From Elysia crispata (taxonomy: Eukaryota > Mollusca > Gastropoda > Plakobranchidae), in NCBI GenBank assembly GCA_033675545.1, contig JAWDGP010002436.1, forward strand, positions 802,501 through 866,500: a DNA stretch of 64,000 nt. Direction: 5' to 3'. The notes under the pieces were generated by a model. It saw only the letters and a list, made by a program, of their open reading frames with translations, did not search any database and was not told the origin of the DNA. Each line of letters begins with the position of its first letter. Position 1 is the stretch's first letter. Positions 55,195 to 64,000 of the stretch are shown piece by piece. Both the position numbers and the translations under genes were made by a program.

Positions 55195-56710
55195 CCTCGG
55201 GTCAGTCGCCGGATTGTCTGTTATGCTATTCTCATTACAAAATAACCAGACTAGACCAGTCTCCAGATTATCTGTTATGCTATTCTCATTACAAAACAAT
55301 GAGACTAGACCAGTCTCCAGATTGTCTTTAATGCTGCTCTCATTACCAAACAACAAAACTAGACCAGTCTCCAGATTGTCTTTTATGCTACTCTCATTAC
55401 CAAACAACAAAACTAGACCAGCCTCCAGATTGTCTGTTACGTTACTCTCATCACTAAATGTCAAGACTAGACCAGTCTCCAGATTGTGTTATGTAACTCT
55501 CATCACTAAATGTCAAGACTAGACCAGTCTCCAGATTGTCTGTTACGTTACTCTCATCACTAAATGTCAAGACTAGACCAGTCTCCAGATTGTCTGTTAC
55601 GTTACTCTCATCACTAAATGTCAAGACTAGACCAGTCTCCAGATTGTCTGTTATGTAACTCTCATTACTAAATGTCAAAACTAGACAAGTCTCCAGATTG
55701 TCTGTTATGTTACTCTCATCACTAAATGCCAAGACAAGACCAGTCTCCAGATTATCTGTTATGTTACTCTCATGACCAAACCAGTCTCCAAATTGTCTTT
55801 TTTGCTACTCTCATTAGCAAACAACAAAATTAGACCAGTCTCAAGATTATTTGTTATGCTACCAAACAAGACTAGACCAGTCTCCATATTATCTTTTATG
55901 CTACTCTCATTACCAAACAACAAGACTAGACCAGTCTCCAAATTGTCTCATCACGAAACATCAAGACTAGACCAGTCTCCAGATTGTCTCATTACCAAAC
56001 AAAAAGACAGGACCTGCCTCCAGATAGTCTCTTAATCTTATACTACTCTCAGTACCAAACCAGGCTAGACCAGCCTCCAGATTGTCTGTTTTGCTACTCT
56101 CATTACCAAACAAGACTAGACCAGTCGCCAGATCGTTTACTTCTCTCATTATCAAACAATAAGACTAGACCAGTCTGAAGATCGTTTACTTTTCTCATTA
56201 CCAAACAACAAGACTAGACCAGTCTCCAGATCGTTTACTCCTCTCATAACCAAACAACAAGACTAGACCAGTCTCCAGATCGTTTACTCCTCTCATAACC
56301 AAACAACAAGACTAGACCAGTCTCCAGATCGTTTACTCCTCTCATAACCAAACAACAAGACTAGACCAGTCTCCAGATCGTTTACTCCTCTCATAACCAA
56401 ACAACAAGACTAGACCAGTCTCCAGATCTTTTACTCCTCTCATAACCAAACATCAAGACTAGCCAGATTGACTCATCTTTTACTCTCATTACCAATCAAC
56501 AAGACTAGACAAGTATCCAGATCGTTTACTTCTCTCATTACCAAACATCAAGACTAGCCAGATTGACTAATCTGTTACTCTCATTACCAATCAACAAGAC
56601 TAGACCAGTCTCCAGATTGTTATGTTACTCTGATTACTAAAGAAGAAGACTAGACCAGCTTTCAGATTGTTAAGTTACTCCCATTACCCAATAACAAGAC
56701 TAGATTTCGT
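55195..56710. repeat. 54/49-bp minisatellite
   Basis: The left part repeats a 54-bp unit (ACTAGACCAGTCTCCAGATT, GTCTGTTATG, TTACTCTCATTACCAAACAA, CAAG). From about 56110 it changes to a shorter unit, about 49 bp (AGATCGTTTACTCCTCTCAT, AACCAAACAACAAG, ACTAGACCAGTCTCC), which is very uniform at 56200-56440. The 54-bp period is a multiple of three, so 18-residue periodic frames stay open on both strands. These are products of the repeat. Confidence 0.93.
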
Positions 56711-56990
56711 CTTCATCTTAGTCCAATAACTTCTTGTTGTCTTTGAAAATTTTAAGATTTCTTTTCTTTCCAAGAACGACAATATTTCTGCCTAAGTTTT
56801 AAACAAATTGTGTCAAAATCTGTTTGTGCTGCTGTTGCTTCTACTTCTCCAACTACTTCTTGTTGCATAAGTGTTGGCAAAAGCAGTAAAAGTGGTGGAA
56901 TTAGAATTAAGAGAAGATTACCGTAGATAAAGAGAAAGAGAAAAAAGAAAAAAAATATAAATCAATTGTTGATAGAGAGGGCAGTAAGAG

Positions 56991-56999
<9 letters not shown>

Positions 57000-57081
<82 letters not shown>
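57000..57081. repeat. (GA)n microsatellite
   Basis: About 41 GA dinucleotides. Confidence 0.97.
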
Positions 57082-57083
<2 letters not shown>

Positions 57084-57399
57084 AGAAATGGGTGTGAGGG
57101 TAGAATGGTGAGAAAAACAAAAATACAATGTTCAAGTACTAGGTATTAAAAAGATCTCAATGGAAAACTGATACTTAGGATGTAACAATTTTTAATTGCT
57201 GTATTTTATGTGAACAATGCTCAGCTTGATTTTTAACTGAACACAATCATAGGAAATCCATAACGTTTCATATTAATGACAAGGGGAAAAGTAGTATAAA
57301 ACTGAATATGCAAAACAAAAATAAACACAAAAATAGAAATAATAATTTAAAAAAATAATAATTATAATAAATATGATAAAAATAATAAATTTAATCATC

Positions 57400-57490
<91 letters not shown>
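57400..57490. repeat. (AAT)n microsatellite
   Basis: About 30 AAT triplets, flanked by further A/T-only trinucleotides. Confidence 0.97.
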
Positions 57491-57493
<3 letters not shown>

Positions 57494-57499
57494 TTATAA

Positions 57500-60400
57500 T
57501 AATGGTAATAAATTTAGTGATTGCTGTACAACGAAATGCATTTTGTGTCCGAACACATGAGTTCTTCTTGGTGGGCAATAAGTTATTTATATATATTTAT
57601 ATAATTATAAAACAAAGAAGATCTAAAGGCAATAAAATATTATCCTTTTACTGCACCCCTAGAATATACGCACAACCAACAACGCAAATTTGTCATTCAG
57701 CACCTTTGTTAACTTGCATATACATAGCCTTTTTATCATTAATTTGTTAGGACAGATGTCACAGTAAAATCTAGATCCAAATGATAAGATTATGCACTCT
57801 ACACCGTGCACCTTGAAGACGATAATTAAATATTATACTCAAGCTGCACAGCCAATCAGCCACAAAGTTCTACATGTACAAAGCCTTGCAAACACTGAAT
57901 CATGTACCAAACACAACAGCCACCCACAGACAACAATCATACAAAACATGAAAAGGCAAGGAGCCACAGTAAGAATCCATTTTCAGATCCTTTGGGAATC
58001 TTTGGCAGCATCAACAAGGACCTTTGCATGAATGTGTTTAGTTTTATTCACACAGCCAGAAGCCTCAGTTTATCTGTTAATAAAAGTCTTAGTGTCATAA
58101 AACTACAAAACAGCCAATTTAAGGTATCCCAAGTTAACTGTCCTAGGGTGCATCTAAAAAATAATCGAAGACTAAATAAAAATCTGTTATAAACCAAAAA
58201 AAGCTAACTTTCCCATTAAAAAATCTTCTGAAATAAATAAAGATAACAGCAAACATGATAATAATAGAGAAGAATCAAATGTCTTTGCATAACATGTACT
58301 TAGATACCTTGATGTTTGTGATAAGAGATACCCATTCAACAAGCTAAGGATTAAACTCATAATACAGAAAAAGGGATATCAACAATACTGAATCACCAAT
58401 CACAATCCCATGTAATGCCTTGATACTTTAAGTAAAGCTGCCAACCCCTCCAGAAAACGAATACCCACTACATTAATCCACGAGGAAAGTAGAAAATTAT
58501 GACTAGAAACACAAACACAAAATTAATGCCACATCATTTAAAAAAAAGACAAATACCAGCTGATTAGACACAACTATTACACAATCATTTGGCTTGATAT
58601 GAAACAAACCAAGATTCATTACTTCAGAAACCCTTTCTCAGATAACACTTATTTTGTGCAATCGCATTAGACAAATCTTTTATGAAAAAAAAAAAATGGC
58701 ATTTGTAGCTATTTGAGGATTGCTTGATTTTGGATCAGCTAATAATAAACTATGTCAGTGAAGATCTATGAATTTCTATCAAATCAAAGTTCCCATTCAC
58801 AATTTTGCTATCAACTAAGTCTGTTGATCCATAATGTTGTATGTATTCGAAATAGAAGTTATCTAACTTAACAAGTTAATACAGGTTTAAGAAACTACAA
58901 ATTGTATTTATAATTTAGGCATGAATGGATAATGTTGTACAAACTTTGATTTGTTTTGGTTTTGTTTTTTGTTGTTTTCTGTACCTTGTTCTTTAATGAA
59001 AAATAAAAACCATTGCCAACAGGTTTAAAGATTTTACAAACACAAGCCATATCTCTGTCCCTCTCTCTATACTCTGTCTGTGGTCTTTCTCTCGACTAAT
59101 CTTTATCTCTTTCTTTCTTGGTTACTTTTTTTTTCTCAAGTCTTTTCCCTCAATCCTTCATTCTTGATTGCTCCTTTATCGCTTCTCTCTCTCTGCCTCT
59201 CCCTCTCATTATTGTTAGGGCAATGAGGAGAAATAACCCAGATTCAAAAATGTTTAGTAGAAAACATCAGCTAATCAGCACTTTCTCACAATAAAACAAC
59301 AAAACCAATAGGTAACCATATCACTCCATCTAGTTTACACACTTTAAGTCTCGCCAACAATCCATCACATTATGTGGTGTGTAGTATCAAGATATCTATT
59401 TACAGTGACTATAATTATAGAAGTTTCTAGAATAGTGCAATGTTAGTTGCTACACACCTCTTTTGCATTTCTTTTACACTTACAGATCATTCTTCTGCAC
59501 ACTCTGCAACATTTACAAAAATTGAAAATCCCAACACAAGGGTCTTGTTGATACTAATTTTCTGGATGTGATGCATATTTTGTGGTTGATTGTTTAATGC
59601 AAACCCAAATGGAGAAAACCTAGTGCTGAAAAAAGCATATATTTCTAAATGCATCTTATTGCTGTGTGAAATGTACTGTATTTTATAAAGTAAAATAAAG
59701 TGAGGATGATATAAAATAGATATCCAAGAACCCTTGAAGAGGCCTTAGTTCATATTATCTGGAAATTTATAAAACAGAAAGTTTTTGTTTTGCTATGAAG
59801 GTATTCAAACCTGGCAATACATAATTCACCTGAGAGTCAGTAAAGAGCACAATGTCTTTAGCTTGTGTGTGATTTTCATCCTGAGAATCAAAGGGTATTG
59901 AACATATATTTCATGAAACTAACAAATACAGCTTTAATCATTACATGTTTGTTTGGGACTTGACTGCCCTATGAACCTGTCCTCTGGGTGAGTATTCTGC
60001 CATTTTTCAGCATCTCGGACCACTTAGTTGAGTCACTTGAGTCCTGATTCTCACATCTCTTATGCAAGAAAGATTATATATATACATTTTCTTTTAACTC
60101 ACATATACGGCATAGTGATGAATATTATACATGTATACCAAACTGTGCAAGTAGCCACGTCACACAAGTAATCATTAATGACTACATGTACTTGCTTTAA
60201 GTCAATTCTTATTGCTTGTGACCCTTTACCCAGAATATGTATCCATTGCTTAAGCTCAGAAAGTTCACATACTCAAAGTGAAAACTCGAACTGCAATGTC
60301 TGATCTGATCCTGAGCTGATCAAGCAATGCATGTTGTAGCTCCCTCTGATCCAGAATTTGAGCGGCAGTACGAGTTGTAAGAACATCAAATAGCCTAACC

Positions 60401-61162
60401 TTATCTGATTCAACACACTAATTCTGCGCACAAAATAGTGTGTCTTGCACAGAAAACAATCCCTGAACCCACTTGTGAAGGGTGTGGTTGGTATTGCTTT
60501 GTTACCCGTGGTACCCAGCATTGTCTTTGGTTTATCTTTGATCCAAAACTATAAGAAAATTTGTCAGGGCAAGCAATGAGTCAGGAACATCTGCATCTTA
60601 GTCTAAAGGATCAATTTGAGTTTGGCCAAAGCAGGTTTTCTTCCGTTTTTGCTATGTATAACAAATTTAATGTATCTATCACATGTACACATGTCCAAGG
60701 AGGCCACTTAAAAGATAGAGCTCCCAGCAGGACATACCTTGGTCTTCAATGATACATAAAAGGGCTCTTAAGTCTACATGACCTATGCATCATCTCTCTC
60801 TTGGAAAAAATCTAACTTCACTGCCAGTCTGATGCTTGACTTGAAGATTTGGCGAAAAAAGGCCTAGCATTTATAGCGGGCTCTTGTTGTTCAATGCAGA
60901 TATTGTTTATGACATAGAAGTAGGAAAGGATCAGTCTAGCTGAAACACAAATTTGTCCTCATTGAAACGCTGAAGCATGCCAACACCACTGTCCAGTGCA
61001 GAAGCTCAAAGGACAACGGCAAGAAGACCAAACAGATGTTAGTATATTGTGAGCCTGGAAAAGATCAAAGACAAATGTCAAATTAGTATGGTTTTGTTGA
61101 AAAAAAATTTGCTCGCCTAATTATCATTATTTAAACTATACAAACTATTTACATCAATTAAT

Positions 61163-61165
<3 letters not shown>
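57500..61165 (-). other. Downstream/3' UTR region of the Patched gene; no other gene seen
   Basis: No exon-like frame is supported on either strand. A minus-strand AATAAA lies at about 58043-58048, but which signal is used cannot be told. A pyrimidine-rich CT tract (59050-59215) is present. Confidence 0.4.
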
Positions 61166-61242
<77 letters not shown>

Positions 61243-61259
61243 TGAGAGAGAGAGAGAAA
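61166..61259. repeat. (GA)n microsatellite just downstream of the Patched stop codon
   Basis: About 46 GA dinucleotides with one interruption. On the coding (minus) strand it is a (CT)n tract beginning about 15 nt after a GTGAGT donor-like site. Confidence 0.95.
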
Positions 61260-61316
61260 AAGAGAGTTCACTCACCTATTGACCTAAAAAATATCCATGA
61301 AAGTTCGAAGCTTGGA

Positions 61317-63948
61317 TCAGGCATTACTGACATCTTGCTCTGAGCTGAAGTCTTCATCACCCTCAATATGAGGTCTACGAGGCCTTCGTCTTCCACGCCG
61401 ACTGCCTGGAGTAAGCACAGAGATGTTGCCATCCCAGGCACGGCCACCGCCGTATCGTCTGTGCTGTTGCCTTGGTGCTGGTGTGGATGGGGGTTGTGGG
61501 TAAATGGGGCAAGGCTGGGCAGAGGAGGAGTGGAAGCCAGGGTGTGGTGATGCTGAGATAGGCACTGGTGGAGAGAGGGGGACAGGAGGGGGCTGGGGAG
61601 CATGAATGTACAAGGGGTATGATAGGTGGGAATGGGCTGGCCTGAGATGTGAATCTGTGAAGGATAATGGAGGAGATGGTGATGGATGATCCAGCCACTG
61701 AGGCTCAGGAGACAACGGATGTGGTTCATACTTTTTCACAAGTTCTGGTTGGCTGGAACGCTCACATGGAGTTGCACAGACTGTGGTCACAGAGGTGGCG
61801 GAGGGAAGAGCCTTGCTAGATGATGTCCGCGTACGACGACTGGAAGAATGAGAATCTCTGGAGGAACCAGATGCCTTCTTGTGACTGGAACTAGAGGTAC
61901 CATCAGAGGTGAATACTAGGGTCTCAGGTTGTCTCTTTCTACTCCTATTTCGCCCAACCACATCTGAATCTGAACCCGAGCTATGCACAGGAGACCGGTC
62001 TTCCCTTGCCTTCCGCCTTTTGCTTTTGTAGCTGTGTTCTTGGTTCATCGAAACTACAAGACAAAATGTTCAGCAAAGGTTAAAAACGTATTTACCACTA
62101 CATTAACATGGTGACATGGTACTTGAAACTTGGTTGCTTAGTTTGTGCCACATACCAAGTGTAAACTTTTGTACACGTAATCAACAAATTACATCTTAAA
62201 TCTCTTTGTAGAGAACTGTATAATTATGGATATTGTGCAAGCCAATGGCATCAAGTTTACGGGAGGTTAGGTCATCATATTGTTTGTGTACAAAGGTCTC
62301 TACTTCAATCCTGTAAGGAAAAATATCTGGCTGAATATACAACAGGCAAATACAACTTCTAGAAGTCAAGATCAGTTTATCTGTAGATGACAAAATACCA
62401 CTGTTGTTTTGCTTGCTGCTGAGATTAAGATCCAACCAACCCAATTTGCCTTACAAATCTCATCCTCGAGCTTTTGTTGCATGGTTTTCAATGTACTGAT
62501 TGATAAACCTAGACAAAGGCCAGGTCAGTGGGAAACTTTTTGTGAGATGGAAACTAGCACATTTAAGAAAGGATTAAGAGGCTGAAATCGTTGCTTTTCT
62601 CTCCTGTCCCTGACCAATGGTGTTTTACTCACCTGGAATTGGGGTGTGGACTTCCACTTTGACAGTGGCGGTGGCCTTAACCCTGGTCACATGGGCAGGA
62701 GGTCGAGGTGGCGGGGAGTCTGGGGCGCTTGAGTCCTGAAAGATATACAAAATGTAAAAACATTGAAGATTAGTTAAATAAGTTACTTGTTCTCTTTTGA
62801 TGCGATGAAATACACACACAATTCAGTCATTTGCCTCAATTTCTAAATTTAAAAGACTAACAAAAACTGCTTTAATTTTGTAAGTCACCAAAGCTCCTAG
62901 GCTCTTAAATATTTTTTTTTTTTTTTTGTTTTGTTTTTTTGAGTCAATAACACTTTTGGATCATATATATATGAACAGTTTGAGAAAGTCAGCAAAAATT
63001 CCTACAATTTTAAGTCTGAGAAGTATTTAAAAAAAACTGACTAACTTTCTTGCTTATTTACACGATAACCTTTTACTATTTCACAAAGCTTAAGCTTTGT
63101 GAGGATCAATTTTGAACAAATTAATATAAACTTTACGAGGAGACGCAAAGCACTCACATCAGTGTATGCAGTTGATGCTGTGGCCACAGACCCATCGCTC
63201 CCTCTCGCTCCACCAACTCTCGAACCGCCTTCTCCACCGGAAGTTCGGTGTGGGTGTGATAACTGCTGCTGGTGATGTGCGCCATCATGGCCGCAGCTTC
63301 CGGGAACTGAAGTAGTCGTCTCCACTACAACTTCCGGCTGCACGACTATCTCGTGGGAAGAATACTGAGTAGGTTCCTCAGATATGGTGGACAGCGACAC
63401 ATCAGAGTTTGCCCTGGGATACACACGTCTGCTGCTGCTGCCGCCGCGGTGGTGGTGGTGATGGGAGCGGTTACCATGAGAGTGTGCACGTCGGGATGTG
63501 AGCTGAGGGGACGGCTCAGGAGTTGGCACCGGCAGGCTGTCACCATTGTCTTTAGGGACGACCTGGATAGCAGCAATCATGGAGGATATGTTAAAATCAC
63601 ATACTAATGAATCATAACCAGTAGGCTTAAGGGGTGAAAATAGGAGAAATTGCCAGATGAAGAGGAAATGTTTAAAGTACTGCATGAAACAATGGAGGAA
63701 GTTACTATAGTGTATAACCCTACTGGCAATGTTTAGGTTGCCAAGTGACGAAGCTCGAGCTTAGTTTTTTCATTATAAAAAGGTCTCTAACCTAAAGATG
63801 AATTAATGCTATGATTTGAAATTACCAAGTTTATCAACTAAATCTCACCTCTCCCTTTGGTCCTATGAGGCTGAGAAGAACTGGCAGAAGCATGAGACCG
63901 TTGAAGAGGCCAATAACGACCAGTGCGGCCAGGACGTTGAAGAAATAC
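61317..63948 (-). CDS. PTCH1: Patched (Hedgehog receptor), last four coding exons; gene continues past right edge
   Basis: Exons at 63849-63948, 63158-63562, 62633-62735 and 61317-62053 join in phase (1,345 nt) and end in TGA at 61317-61319. The first encodes the last transmembrane helix, [20 protein letters not shown] then [13 protein letters not shown], closely matching Patched helix 12 and its LLPVLLSxxGP ending. The intron after GPKGE falls at the same place as in vertebrate PTCH1. The next exon opens [19 protein letters not shown], like PTCH1 VSPANGLNRLPTPSPEPPP. The third carries [20 protein letters not shown], like PTCH1 VTASASVTVAVHPPPVPG. The last exon is Ser/Pro/Arg-rich. The cytoplasmic tail is 414 residues. 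Known: Patched is a 12-helix, sterol-sensing, RND-type protein that represses Smoothened in cilia and plasma membrane until Hedgehog binds. I see no PPxY motif in this tail. PTCH1 versus PTCH2 cannot be decided for an invertebrate. Confidence 0.93.
62936..63040. other. Patched intron with T-rich tract
   Basis: The intron 62736-63157 contains a T-run (62910-62940) and a short ATATAT stretch. No other structure was noticed. Confidence 0.4.
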
Positions 63949-64000
63949 CTGAAAAGACATAAAAATAGACTCATGCCAAAATTCAATCAAACAGCACATT

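Noticed and set aside
55153-56178. 18-residue-periodic peptides (NLETGLVLTFSDES type) as a repeat protein
   Set aside because: The 54-bp unit is divisible by three, so long frames appear on both strands. Units with other lengths break the frame, and there is no start or splice context.

Overview
This 64-kb window looks like AT-rich, intron-rich nuclear DNA of an invertebrate, most likely a mollusc and probably a gastropod. That is an inference. It rests on small exons in long introns, abundant di-, tri- and tetranucleotide arrays, minisatellites, a scattered CTAGATCTAG palindrome, and protein-level resemblance to conserved animal genes. No bacterial operons, rRNA, tRNA or CRISPR arrays were seen. 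No retrovirus-like or capsid-bearing element was recognised.

Layout. (1) 128-5319 (+): the last five coding exons of a membrane protein, best matched to TMEM214, followed by its 3' UTR. (2) 11.7-14.1 kb (-): a small gene with a noncoding first exon and short coding exons; its end is ambiguous because open frames conflict. (3) 15072-28161 (-): a complete TATDN1 (TatD-family metal-dependent nuclease) gene. Its 12 exons splice in phase to exactly 900 nt (299 aa). Its introns carry a 478-bp pogo/Tigger-like MITE with TA target duplication and a 75/84-bp minisatellite. (4) 28.2-38.6 kb: a gene-poor tract with a 70-bp-arm foldback, a second inverted-repeat pair, a probable LINE remnant, and homopolymer and TA arrays. 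(5) 38597-41169 (+): an unrecognised two-exon gene (506 aa, Ser-rich, basic nuclear-localisation-like cluster) with a well-placed TATA box. (6) 41171-45470: a 1,969-bp tandem duplication that begins one base after that gene's stop codon. (7) 45.5-57.5 kb: repeat-dominated DNA. It holds an 850-bp compound ACT/CTG array, CT and TA arrays, a strikingly uniform 38-bp satellite (about 35 copies, dimeric alternation at one end) and a 54/49-bp minisatellite. (8) 61317-63948 (-): the last four coding exons of a Patched (PTCH) Hedgehog receptor: transmembrane helix 12 and a 414-residue cytoplasmic tail. The gene continues beyond the right edge.

The genes do not form a functional cluster. TATDN1 and PTCH are ordinary conserved genes. 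The least explained parts are the orphan gene with its duplicated 3' flank, the 38-bp satellite and the foldback element.
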